DNA from: UBA5359 sp002410925 [NCBI: bacterium UBP13_UBA5359]
GTDB taxonomy: Bacteria > UBP13 > UBA5359
DNA length: 64,000 nucleotides
Direction: 5' to 3'
Assembly (NCBI GenBank): GCA_002410925.1
Contig: DHPR01000019.1
Span: forward strand, 946 to 64,945
Made by a program: the position numbers and the translations under genes. Under the pieces are notes generated by a model, which saw only the letters and a list, made by a program, of their open reading frames with translations, made no database searches and was not told the DNA's origin. Shown one piece after another: positions 1 to 7,209 of this stretch (position 1 is its first letter; each line of letters opens with the position of its first letter).

Positions 1-515
1 GCCAGAAGGTAAAAGAGCTCACGTTCCGCCAGTTCCTCTGAAACGATAAGTAGGCCGTGTAACTTCTTCTGCGAAATGATCCTGCGGCAGAAATCCCCTT
101 CCCGCACTCCGGCTGTCCGCTCATCAAAAGGCACCACCACCACGTTGGCGGCATCCACATCCACTGCATCCGAGATGCCTCTGAGCAGATCAGGGAAGAA
201 CCATTGTGCTTCCAGTGCCGCCTTATATATCACGACACCGATATTTATGGGATCAACCGTACGCTCGATATCCTTCTTGGCTACAAAGGTGCCTCTGCCC
301 TGCTCTCTGATAAGATACCCTTCCTCCTCCAGTGCCTTCAGAGCCTGCCGGACCGTTTGCCGATTTATACCGTAAGCCTCTGCCAGCTTCCTCTCCGGCG
401 GCAAGGCTGAACCGAATGGATATTTACCGCTACAGATATTCTGTTCCACAATCAATCGAAAGCGGTGATATTTAGGTATAGGATCTTTGCCGAGCTCTTG
501 TATCAAATTGACCAT
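1..515 (-). CDS. GntR-family transcriptional regulator, partial (3' end outside window)
   Basis: The first 171 residues are visible; the gene runs off the left edge. Residues about 10-75 form a GntR winged helix (PKYHRFRLIVEQNI, then LPPERKLAEAYGINRQTVRQALKALEEEGYL, then EQGRGTFVAK). The following stretch (INIGVVIY...FFPDLLRGISDAVD) begins a periplasmic-binding-protein-like sensor of the LacI/GalR type, so this is probably an AraR-like GntR/LacI hybrid repressor answering to a sugar. ATG at 513-515 is in frame, but GAGG sits directly against it; the TTG at 504-506 has better spacing. Two copies of a TTTGGTATGC box lie just upstream, suggesting autoregulation. Ligand and targets are unknown. 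Confidence 0.85.
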   Translation of the reverse strand, partial: MVNLIQELGKDPIPKYHRFRLIVEQNICSGKYPFGSALPPERKLAEAYGINRQTVRQALKALEEEGYLIREQGRGTFVAKKDIERTVDPINIGVVIYKAALEAQWFFPDLLRGISDAVDVDAANVVVVPFDERTAGVREGDFCRRIISQKKLHGLLIVSEELAERELFYLL

Positions 516-524
516 CCTCGATTA

Positions 525-596
525 TTTGGTATGCTTTTGCGAACCGTTATAAGTATATTTCGGCACAAAATTTTATATCCCTCTTTTTTGGTATGC
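525..596. promoter_or_regulatory. Pair of direct repeats TTTGGTATGC upstream of the GntR gene
   Basis: The ten bases TTTGGTATGC occur at 525-534 and again at 587-596, 62 bp apart (about six helical turns). Both are followed by a short A/T triplet or run and TGC. They lie 10-80 bp upstream of the GntR start in an AT-rich stretch, the usual place for operators of an autoregulated repressor. The operator role is inferred from position and repetition only. Confidence 0.4.
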
Positions 597-815
597 AAAT
601 GCAGACTTTTTTAAATATGAATACATGAAGCTGATCACATCGAAAATAAGCCCTTCAAAAACTGGAATTTCCATCTTTTACTACATATGAAATACGAAAT
701 ATGAAAAAGGCCAAACACTTAATAGAGCTTCTCCGGGCATTGGCAAACAAAGCCAGCCGGTTTTACCTTGCCGGCAAAACAGTGATATCTATATTAGGGG
801 AATTTACGCCGTGAC

Positions 816-1040
816 GGGAGCCACCGCCATATCGAATATAACCGGCAGATCAGAAAGAGGCGTAAAAAGCTGCCGCTGATTCAATAGGAACTGAGCAAAA
901 AACTGCAGGTAAGCCAGCAGATTGTTTCACGTCTGGAGAGGAGTGAAAACAGTATCAGCCTGCAATACCTGCAGCATATCGCCAAAGCGTTGGATACCAA
1001 GCTTGCGGTAAGCTTTAAGCAGGCCGGTATTCCGGCCTGC
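816..1040 (+). pseudogene. Remnant of an XRE-family helix-turn-helix protein (HigA-like antitoxin), amber stop inside
   Basis: Reading + strand codons from about 816, an EYNRQIRKRRKKLPLIQ segment is followed by a TAG at 885-887 and then, in the same frame, by ELSKKLQVSQQIVSRLERSE and SISLQYLQHIAKALD, a clear helix-turn-helix of the kind found in HigA/HTH_3 antitoxins. No good start codon, ribosome site or own stop is seen. The frame runs into the antisense of the creatininase gene, and its last codons overlap a terminator hairpin. No intact toxin partner is visible; the preceding 100 bp look degenerate. The rest of 516-1049 holds only AT-rich sequence and the repeats listed separately. Confidence 0.6.
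1019..1040 (-). terminator. Hairpin after the creatininase gene
   Basis: A 9-bp perfect stem (GCAGGCCGG with CCGGCCTGC) closes a TATT loop, 10 bp beyond the stop codon of the leftward creatininase gene. In that direction the stem is followed by TTAAAGCTT, a weak U tract, so it is a plausible but not ideal intrinsic terminator. Confidence 0.5.
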
Positions 1041-1049
1041 TGCTATCTC

Positions 1050-1841
1050 CTACCCGTTCTCCCGCTCCATCTGCCTGATGATATCCGACAGCCCCTCTAT
1101 GCACTCCATAGCCATCTTTTTTCCAAATTCAGCACTGGCTCCATTGTAATCGCCCATGACGCCTACCTCTATATCAGGATGCTGAGCCAGTCTGGGCACG
1201 ACAAACCTGTTATCCGCTTTTTTATGCTTTACCAGAAAAGCATCCTGATCGGTTCGCATCATTTGGACTATCTCCGGTCTATCCAGGCAAGCCTCATCCA
1301 TCCTGACCAGTTCGGGCTTCCAATAGAGCATCAGTGAAGTCTCGTAACGTCCGGCATGAAAATCCTTCTCTTCGGTAGCTTTCAAATAGCTGGGCGATAG
1401 TTCCCAGAAGGGTACAACAGCTATAGCTGTGCCGGCCATACGTGGGTCCAGACGCTGCAAGTTTTCAGCTGCATCGGTTACGGCCCGGCCGGCTTCCGTG
1501 CCTCCGTGTCCCATGAGCAGAATTATATTCTTGAATCCCTGAATCGAAAGGCTACGACAGATATCCATCAACGCCAGAGAGAAAACCTGAGGGCTAAGGT
1601 TGATAGTGCCGGGCAGAGTGCCGCCGGAAAAATTGTAATGCATCGGCGGGGCCATAAAAGAGCCGGTCTCTTCAGAGACCCTGCGGCCTATCTCAACCGC
1701 ATTATGGATATCCACACTCAGAGGCAGATGGTAACCGTGCTGTTCCACTACTCCGATGGGCACAATAACGGTCTTCATCTCTTTAAGTCCTTCCCGAACA
1801 TCTCGAACCGTCATATTGTACATTATTCTGGCCTTACCCAT
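1050..1841 (-). CDS. Creatininase-family amidohydrolase
   Basis: A 263-residue protein of the creatininase/creatinine amidohydrolase fold, whose members hydrolyse cyclic or peptide-like amides with two metal ions. Visible motifs: VVEQHGYHLP with Glu33 and His35, Asp44, LMGHGGTEAG with His112, and HAGRYETS with Glu167. The usual Asn of the NGHGGN motif is Met110, a small departure. A good ribosome site (GGGAGGA) precedes the ATG. It lies 153 bp after the DegT aminotransferase gene on the same strand, so the two are probably cotranscribed; the substrate may be an amide of the product of that aminotransferase, which is a guess. Family assignment is firm, substrate unknown. Confidence 0.85.
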   Translation of the reverse strand: MGKARIMYNMTVRDVREGLKEMKTVIVPIGVVEQHGYHLPLSVDIHNAVEIGRRVSEETGSFMAPPMHYNFSGGTLPGTINLSPQVFSLALMDICRSLSIQGFKNIILLMGHGGTEAGRAVTDAAENLQRLDPRMAGTAIAVVPFWELSPSYLKATEEKDFHAGRYETSLMLYWKPELVRMDEACLDRPEIVQMMRTDQDAFLVKHKKADNRFVVPRLAQHPDIEVGVMGDYNGASAEFGKKMAMECIEGLSDIIRQMERENG

Positions 1842-1994
1842 TTAAATAATCCTCCCGGTTTTATATTATATATTCTGCGGTATACGTCGGAAATCCTCAG
1901 TCGCCTGCCCGGATGCCGCCGTGTCATTATCATATGTATGGCCGCATACCGTTGTAAATCCAGCCGCTTATCTCCCGTACCTGTCCATACCGGA

Positions 1995-3254
1995 TTATTC
2001 CCGACGAACCTTCTCAGCGGCATTACGAATGCCGGTAACGGTATCTTCTATCTCCCTATCGGTCAAGCGCGGATGCATCGGCAGATTCAACTCTCGCTTA
2101 TAGAAAAACTTCTCTGCCAACGGACAGAGGCCGTCGCCGTAACCCATACGCTTCAAACCGGTAAAGTGATAGGTAGGCTGGTAATGCAGAATACCCTGTA
2201 CGCCCTCTTCCTTGTAAAGCACTCTCATGAAGTCATCGCGGCTTGCTCCCAGCTCCTCCTCCTCCACACAGAGAGTATAGAGATGGTAAACATGGTAGCA
2301 ATCGGGAGACTCATAGACAGGCGTGATTCCCTTGATTCCCTGAATGCCGTCATTGATGCGACGTCCCAGTTCACGACGCTTCTCGTTGAGCATATCCAGC
2401 TTGCGTAACTGTGCCCGGCCCACGGCTGCCTGAATTTCATTCATGCGATAGTTGTTGCCCCAATAGCCCTTAACATCCACTACATCAAAGTGCGATGGTA
2501 TCCAGTAATCAACCTGATCCTTCCAGTGATCCAGGTTCATGCAACGTAACTTCTCGATGGCATCGACAAAATCATCATTGCTAGTGGTTATCATGCCGCC
2601 CTCGCCGCAGGTGGTCATATTTTTAAGCGAGTGAAAGCTAAAGCAGCCTATATCGCCTATGCTGCCTGCCTTGCGTCCTTTATAGGCAGCCCCCGGAGTG
2701 TGGGCGCAATCCTCCAGCACATATAGATTATGCTTTCTGGCAATAGCCATGATGGGATCCATATCACACATCAAACCACCATAATGTACTACATATATAG
2801 CTTTAGTCTTGTTGGTGATCTTCTTCTCTATCTCTTTAGGATCGATATTATATGTCCTGGGATCGATATCGGCATATACCGGAATACCGCCCTCTTTGAG
2901 AATAACCAGAGAAGTAGCGATAAATGTGTTTGGAGTAACGATAACTTCATCTCCCGGCTTAATACCGAAAACCTGGGTAGCTACATGCATAGCCGTCGTA
3001 CAGTTGGTCACGGCAAAGGCATGCTTGACACCATGCATAACGGCAAACTCTTTCTGGAAAGCCTGGACCTGCGGTCCCATGGTCAGTGTATCCTGACCCA
3101 TCGCCTGCAAGGTCATATTCTTCTCATCTTCATCATAGATTGAGCCGAAGAAGGAATAAGGCACTTTCAAATCAACACCATCATCCATGGTGTAACTGCT
3201 AGTGATACCTCCGTCGGTATCAGAACCGGTATATTTGTCTTTCTTATTGGACAT
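1995..3254 (-). CDS. DegT/DnrJ/EryC1/StrS-family PLP aminotransferase
   Basis: A 419-residue fold-type I aminotransferase of the sugar aminotransferase/AHBA synthase family. An acidic leader of about 30 residues precedes the domain. GDEVIVTPNTFIAT, VLEDCAHTPGA (Asp182 contacts the pyridine nitrogen) and FSFHSLKNMTTCGEGG (Lys211 forms the Schiff base) are all in place; DegT proteins without this lysine are dehydratases, so this one should transaminate. GGAGGT lies 7 bp before the ATG. It heads a two-gene unit with the creatininase-like gene. Typical substrates are nucleotide-linked keto sugars, but no nucleotide-sugar synthesis genes are near, so the true substrate is open. Confidence 0.88.
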   Translation of the reverse strand: MSNKKDKYTGSDTDGGITSSYTMDDGVDLKVPYSFFGSIYDEDEKNMTLQAMGQDTLTMGPQVQAFQKEFAVMHGVKHAFAVTNCTTAMHVATQVFGIKPGDEVIVTPNTFIATSLVILKEGGIPVYADIDPRTYNIDPKEIEKKITNKTKAIYVVHYGGLMCDMDPIMAIARKHNLYVLEDCAHTPGAAYKGRKAGSIGDIGCFSFHSLKNMTTCGEGGMITTSNDDFVDAIEKLRCMNLDHWKDQVDYWIPSHFDVVDVKGYWGNNYRMNEIQAAVGRAQLRKLDMLNEKRRELGRRINDGIQGIKGITPVYESPDCYHVYHLYTLCVEEEELGASRDDFMRVLYKEEGVQGILHYQPTYHFTGLKRMGYGDGLCPLAEKFFYKRELNLPMHPRLTDREIEDTVTGIRNAAEKVRRE

Positions 3255-3369
3255 AACGCACCTCCAGAGATACTTGGCACAAAATGCACCTTAGTCTTAT
3301 TCTATCCCTTACAGGTGCCTCAAGCTATGAAAAAATCCACGATTATTACAGATTATCCCTTGAAATTTA

Positions 3370-4587
3370 TCAGGGCAACGGCAAGCTGATAACGGCTGTC
3401 ACTCCCTGCCCTGCATTGAGCAGTTCCAGCCCCGGCAGATCCGGGTAATAGTAATGTAAACGGCGATTAAGACCGGAAAGACCGGTCAGCTTGATTCCAT
3501 CTCCCGAACCGTTGATAACACTCTTATCAACCATGACCTCAGCCGGCAAACCGGGACCGTTATCCGCAACTCGCAACTCAACCTTATAATTGTCTACAGC
3601 GGCGGTGATGGAGATATGCAAGCTATCCGGGCAAGCAGGCAAAGCATGAACCAAAGAGTTCTCCACCAGCGGCTGAAGAATTAGAGCCGGAACCTGAAGC
3701 TTGCTCAGATCTTCCGGTATATCTATGGATATTTCCACTTTTCGCCCGAAACGGGCGCGAAAGATCTCTGCATAAGACCTGGCAGCCGCAGCCTCTTCGG
3801 CCAGGGTTATGGTGCCGCCTATATTGGCTAGAGAATGCCGCAATAGTATCGAGAGCTCCTCTATCAGGCGCCCGGTGGCGGAGGCATCCTCCAGCATAGC
3901 CTGTCCCGCAATAAGATTCAGAGCATTGAAAAGAAAATGCGGGTTCAACTGAGCCTGCACCAGCCTCAGTTCCACCTCTCGCAAATCACGCTCCAATCCG
4001 GCCTTTTCCTCAGCGGCCTGCCGCAGCTTGCGCTGTTTGCGAGTCAGTTCTCTCTCCTTACGCAGGGCTATCTGTCCTTCCACCAGGTGGTTACAGATTA
4101 CACCCAACAGCCCCAAGGCTATTTCCAGACGACCGGCATCCACCACCGGCACTTTCAGATAGGCCGCCCACAGTTTATCCGGATCCAGGCCCAAATCACC
4201 TGTCCTGGCGATGAAATCCTGATAGCCTACGGAGGTGGGTGACGCCAGCAGAGACTGGCCGCTAAAAAAACAACCTATTGATTTGCCGGCTACCACTACA
4301 GGCAGAACCACATCTATCAGACCGGCGTGACAGGTATAGGAGATAGGTTTGCCGCCATGCAGAGCTCTCTCCGCCGCTTGCTTATCCGAGAGCAGACAGC
4401 GCCGCCTTCCCTCCTGTGTACTCTGAATCATGTGGCAGATCTCACAACGTTCTTCCGCCGGTGAGAAAATGTTCTCGCCGGCATCACTGTAAAAAGAGAT
4501 GGTCATACCCGTAGCTCGATAAAAAAGCCTGCCGGCCTCTTCAAAAGCAGGCAAATTAACAATATCGCTCAGTTTTACCTTGCCCAT
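3370..4587 (-). CDS. PocR-domain sensor histidine kinase (LytS/YesM type)
   Basis: 405 residues with no obvious membrane segment, so probably cytoplasmic. Residues about 8-170 are a PocR ligand-binding domain with the cysteine set Cys48, Cys51, Cys64 and Cys86. A short coiled coil (175-210, KEREL...KAGLERDLREVELRL) leads into a His_kinase motif QAQLNPHFLFNALN with phospho-acceptor His217 and a HATPase region (LQPLVENSLVHAL, VADNGPGLP, GLSGLNRRL). The start codon overlaps the last 13 bp of the response regulator gene, so the two are translationally coupled. PocR domains are known to bind small hydrocarbon derivatives such as 1,2-propanediol or sugars; which one applies here cannot be read from the sequence. 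Confidence 0.9.
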   Translation of the reverse strand: MGKVKLSDIVNLPAFEEAGRLFYRATGMTISFYSDAGENIFSPAEERCEICHMIQSTQEGRRRCLLSDKQAAERALHGGKPISYTCHAGLIDVVLPVVVAGKSIGCFFSGQSLLASPTSVGYQDFIARTGDLGLDPDKLWAAYLKVPVVDAGRLEIALGLLGVICNHLVEGQIALRKERELTRKQRKLRQAAEEKAGLERDLREVELRLVQAQLNPHFLFNALNLIAGQAMLEDASATGRLIEELSILLRHSLANIGGTITLAEEAAAARSYAEIFRARFGRKVEISIDIPEDLSKLQVPALILQPLVENSLVHALPACPDSLHISITAAVDNYKVELRVADNGPGLPAEVMVDKSVINGSGDGIKLTGLSGLNRRLHYYYPDLPGLELLNAGQGVTAVISLPLP

Positions 4588-5408
4588 CGCTTTCCTGTTC
4601 CCCTGTATTCACCGGGCCTAGCACCAACCTCATCCAGAAAAGCCTGACTGAAGTAGTTAATATCTTCATAACCTACGGCAAAAGCTATCTCTGTAAGATT
4701 TAGCCTCTGATCTGCCAGAAGTTCTCTGGCTTTGGCTATGCGGACTGAGCGCAGGTAGGCTCTGAAAGTCATACCTGTTTCGGATTTGAAAAGCGATCCC
4801 AGATAACCGGAACTGAGATGAAAATGCTCAGCCATTAGATCCAGAGAGAGCTTCTCGGCGAAGTGCTCATCCACATAGTCGCGCACCTGCCTGACCAACA
4901 AAGCGGTGCGTCTCATCTTAGGCTCATCCCTTACTGTCAGAGCAGGAAGCACCTCTTTCAGGCTACGCCGCATACATTCTTTCTCCAGCTTCTCCAAGCG
5001 CTCTGCTTGAAGCCTATCCACCGCTCTTCCCAAAGCACTGAGCAACTCCTCCTGCCGTATAGGTTTGAGAAGATACTCCTCTGCACCCAAGCGAAGTGCT
5101 CGGCGAGCGTATTCAAAACGATCGTAAGCAGTAAGATAGATAAAGCAGGGCGTATGATTGAGTTCATCTTTCAAACGCCCTGCCAAGTCCAGTCCATCCA
5201 TATCTTCCATATGTATATCCAGCAGGCAGATATCCGGGCGCATTGTCCGGGCCAACTGCAGCGCCTCCGCCCCGGACAGAGCGGTGGCGCATATATTGAC
5301 GGGCAAACGAGATCGCTCCAGGATGCGGGCTACCATATCATGGACTATAGGTTCGTCATCGACGCTCATAAGGGTATAGAGATCGTTCTGCCTGCTGCCG
5401 TTTGCCAT
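4575..5408 (-). CDS. AraC-type response regulator (YesN-like)
   Basis: 277 residues: receiver domain (about 12-130) with Asp17/Asp18, phospho-acceptor Asp64 in CLLDIHMEDMDG, Thr in FIYLTAYD and Lys in YLLKPIR, followed by an AraC helix-turn-helix (about 175-275; LSLDLMAEHFHLSSGYLGSLFK and INYFSQAFLDEVGARPGEYR). It is the partner of the overlapping PocR kinase. It starts 17 bp after the antitoxin stop codon, so transcripts from the toxin-antitoxin promoter may read into it. Such regulators usually activate promoters through direct repeats spaced by about one helical turn; one candidate is the repeat pair at 20919-20938. Confidence 0.9.
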   Translation of the reverse strand: MANGSRQNDLYTLMSVDDEPIVHDMVARILERSRLPVNICATALSGAEALQLARTMRPDICLLDIHMEDMDGLDLAGRLKDELNHTPCFIYLTAYDRFEYARRALRLGAEEYLLKPIRQEELLSALGRAVDRLQAERLEKLEKECMRRSLKEVLPALTVRDEPKMRRTALLVRQVRDYVDEHFAEKLSLDLMAEHFHLSSGYLGSLFKSETGMTFRAYLRSVRIAKARELLADQRLNLTEIAFAVGYEDINYFSQAFLDEVGARPGEYRGTGKRWAR

Positions 5409-5425
5409 AATGCAAGTTTTTATCC

Positions 5426-5650
5426 CTAGCTTTCCCGTTCCCTTGAGGTGTGAATTGCGTCTAATATCTCTTGGCGCGAAATCTTTTTATGCAGACCGGA
5501 TACATCAAAAGGAGAACGACAAACAGGAGTTTTAGGAACAACAATAAACAAATCTCCTTTACGTCGACGAATTACAACTTCTTCCCTTTTTGACTCTTCA
5601 AGTATATCAGCTAACTTTTCCCTTGCCTGAGAATAAGTATAAACTTTCAT
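5426..5650 (-). CDS. Phd/YefM-type antitoxin
   Basis: A 74-residue protein with the Phd/YefM plan: MKVYTYSQAREKLADILEESK is the DNA-binding N-terminus, EEVVIRRRKGDLFIVVP the beta-hairpin, and a charged C-terminal tail (about 50-74) would wrap the toxin. Its ATG follows the PIN toxin stop by 3 bp, with GGTGG inside the toxin 3' end as ribosome site, so it is translated from the same mRNA. The toxin-before-antitoxin order is the reverse of most phd/doc and vapBC loci. Pairing with a PIN toxin rather than Doc or RelE is a known mixed arrangement. Confidence 0.8.
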   Translation of the reverse strand: MKVYTYSQAREKLADILEESKREEVVIRRRKGDLFIVVPKTPVCRSPFDVSGLHKKISRQEILDAIHTSRERES

Positions 5651-5653
5651 AAG

Positions 5654-6043
5654 CTATTCCACCACCTTTATTCCAAGGTTTATTGCAACATCACACATAC
5701 GGCCATCAAGACTGATAAGCGGCAATTCGTTTTCGATGCAACACCGCAAATAGTAAGCATCGTAGGTATATATATTAAAACGAACAGCAATTTTTACCGC
5801 GTCATACAGATTTACAGAAACCAATCTGACTGAGATTCGCTGAGAAATCTCCAGCGCCCGAAGAACTTCTCGATCACTGAGACGTCCCTTTCTTTTAACA
5901 GCGATTAACGCATTGCCGATCTCATAGGGCAAAACTTCGGGCGAAATGATGCGCTGCCCGACAGTTTTATTAACAACCCAATCACGGTCGTTTTCATTTA
6001 ATACAACAGCAAGAAATGTGCTGGCATCTGCAACAAGTTCCAT
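5654..6043 (-). CDS. PIN-domain toxin ribonuclease (VapC-like)
   Basis: 129 residues, the full length of a VapC toxin. The four acidic residues expected of the metal-dependent RNase site are present: Asp6 (LVADAS), Glu41 (LPYEIGNAL), Asp95 (IYTYDAYYL) and Asp113 (LISLDGRM). VapC enzymes cut tRNA or rRNA when the antitoxin is lost. The ATG has no upstream Shine-Dalgarno sequence; instead a TTGACA-N17-TACAAC promoter places the likely transcription start at or next to the A of the ATG, so the message may be leaderless. Two palindromes overlap the promoter. Toxin identity is strong; leaderless translation is inferred. Confidence 0.85.
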   Translation of the reverse strand: MELVADASTFLAVVLNENDRDWVVNKTVGQRIISPEVLPYEIGNALIAVKRKGRLSDREVLRALEISQRISVRLVSVNLYDAVKIAVRFNIYTYDAYYLRCCIENELPLISLDGRMCDVAINLGIKVVE

Positions 6044-6048
6044 AATTC

Positions 6049-6078
6049 AGTTGTACAACTAATTCCAGGAATTGTCAA
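6049..6078 (-). promoter_or_regulatory. Promoter with two palindromic operators for the toxin-antitoxin pair
   Basis: Leftward -35 TTGACA lies at 6073-6078, then a 17-bp spacer, then -10 TACAAC at 6050-6055; six bases separate it from the toxin ATG. A perfect 12-bp palindrome AGTTGTACAACT (6049-6060) covers the -10, and AATTCCAGGAATT (6061-6073), symmetrical about its central A, fills the spacer and touches the -35. Binding of an antitoxin-toxin complex here would block RNA polymerase. Elements are read directly; the repressor role is inferred from other toxin-antitoxin systems. Confidence 0.65.
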
Positions 6079-6120
6079 TATATCGTTGAAAACAAAGACA
6101 TCTTATGTTAATCTGATTGA

Positions 6121-7065
6121 ATGCTTTTTAAGATACTTTTCGGCATGTTGATGCTCTCCCTGCCGACCATAGCCGGGTATGTCAGCCGCTCCAGAGGTCT
6201 TTTGCCGGAGACAACCGCCGTCAAAATCACCCGCTTTGCCGTCGTCTGGCTGGGCACGCCTATTCTGATCCTGACTATGTGGCACCTGGAGTTGGCTGGC
6301 GGCAGGCTTTTCTGGCTGCCGGTGATAGGCATAGGGGTGGCGCTTATCAGCCTGGGTGCAGGACTGCTGATGGCCGGCAGATTCAGGCTGGAAAAGCGAT
6401 CCCGCGGCAGTTTTGTCATCTCCTCCAGTATTTCCAACCTGGGAGAGACATTCGGCGGCCTGCTGGCCTTCATCCTTATGGGACAGCAGGGTTTCGGCCT
6501 GGCGACACTCTACGCTCTTTTCTTCCAGCCGTATACCTTCAGCGCCCTGTTCTGGATAGCGGGCAGATACTCTTCCAGGAGCGAAGAAGGATTGATAAGC
6601 TACTTTCGACACAACCCCGACCTGTTGTTGCCGATGCTGGCCATCGCCGTCGGGTTGATCTTCAACTTGTCCGGTCTGCCGGAGATAGAGATCCTGGTAA
6701 AAGCCAACAGCGTCCTCATCCCGTTATCTTCGGCCGTCTGGCTTTACGCTATAGGCATGCGTCTTCACATCTCATCCATACACCGCTTTCGGAGGATCAT
6801 CCCGGCCTATTTTATATTGAAGTTCATATTGAGCCCCGTTGTGGCCCTGCTCCTGGCCTGGGCCATCGGCATATGGAACTGGGAAATCCGCGAGCCGCTT
6901 CGGGTCATCTTTATAGAATCGATAACTCCGGCAGCGGTCTTCAGCATGGCTATCCCCATGATCTTCGATCTGGACGTGGATCTGGCCGGCGCGCTCTGGC
7001 TGACGTCGACAATTGTTGCCGTCGCATTAGTGCCTGTTATTATGCTGGTGGCGGCTATGTTGTAG
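6121..7065 (+). CDS. AEC-family (auxin efflux carrier-type) transporter
   Basis: 314 residues, almost wholly hydrophobic, with about ten membrane helices in two five-helix halves, as in the AEC permease family of the bile acid/arsenite superfamily. The start MLFKILFGMLMLSLPTIAGYVSRSRGLL and the helix breaks (WLGTPILIL; SSSISNLGETFGG) are characteristic. Bacterial members move malonate, malate or other small organic anions, or act as efflux pumps; the substrate here is unknown. No clear ribosome site precedes the ATG. It diverges from the toxin gene and converges on the sugar isomerase-like gene, with a shared bidirectional terminator beyond its end. Confidence 0.85.
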   Translation: MLFKILFGMLMLSLPTIAGYVSRSRGLLPETTAVKITRFAVVWLGTPILILTMWHLELAGGRLFWLPVIGIGVALISLGAGLLMAGRFRLEKRSRGSFVISSSISNLGETFGGLLAFILMGQQGFGLATLYALFFQPYTFSALFWIAGRYSSRSEEGLISYFRHNPDLLLPMLAIAVGLIFNLSGLPEIEILVKANSVLIPLSSAVWLYAIGMRLHISSIHRFRRIIPAYFILKFILSPVVALLLAWAIGIWNWEIREPLRVIFIESITPAAVFSMAIPMIFDLDVDLAGALWLTSTIVAVALVPVIMLVAAML

Positions 7066-7141
7066 TGCCATCATCCCGTCTCCATATCGGATGAAGTGAA
7101 TAAACAGGTGCCGACCCTACACAATCTGAATCTCCTGCAAA

Positions 7142-7173
7142 AAAACGGACGGGAAATTTTTCCCGTCCGTTTT
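7142..7173. terminator. Bidirectional intrinsic terminator
   Basis: A stem of up to 15 bp (7142-7156 with 7159-7173; core CGGACGGG/CCCGTCCG) is flanked by an A run on the left and a T run on the right, so it can end transcription of the rightward AEC transporter and of the leftward isomerase-like gene. It lies in the 144-bp convergent gap between them. Confidence 0.8.
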
Positions 7174-7209
7174 AACGATTTTCACACCCTTCTAGGAGCC
7201 CCGCTTGCC

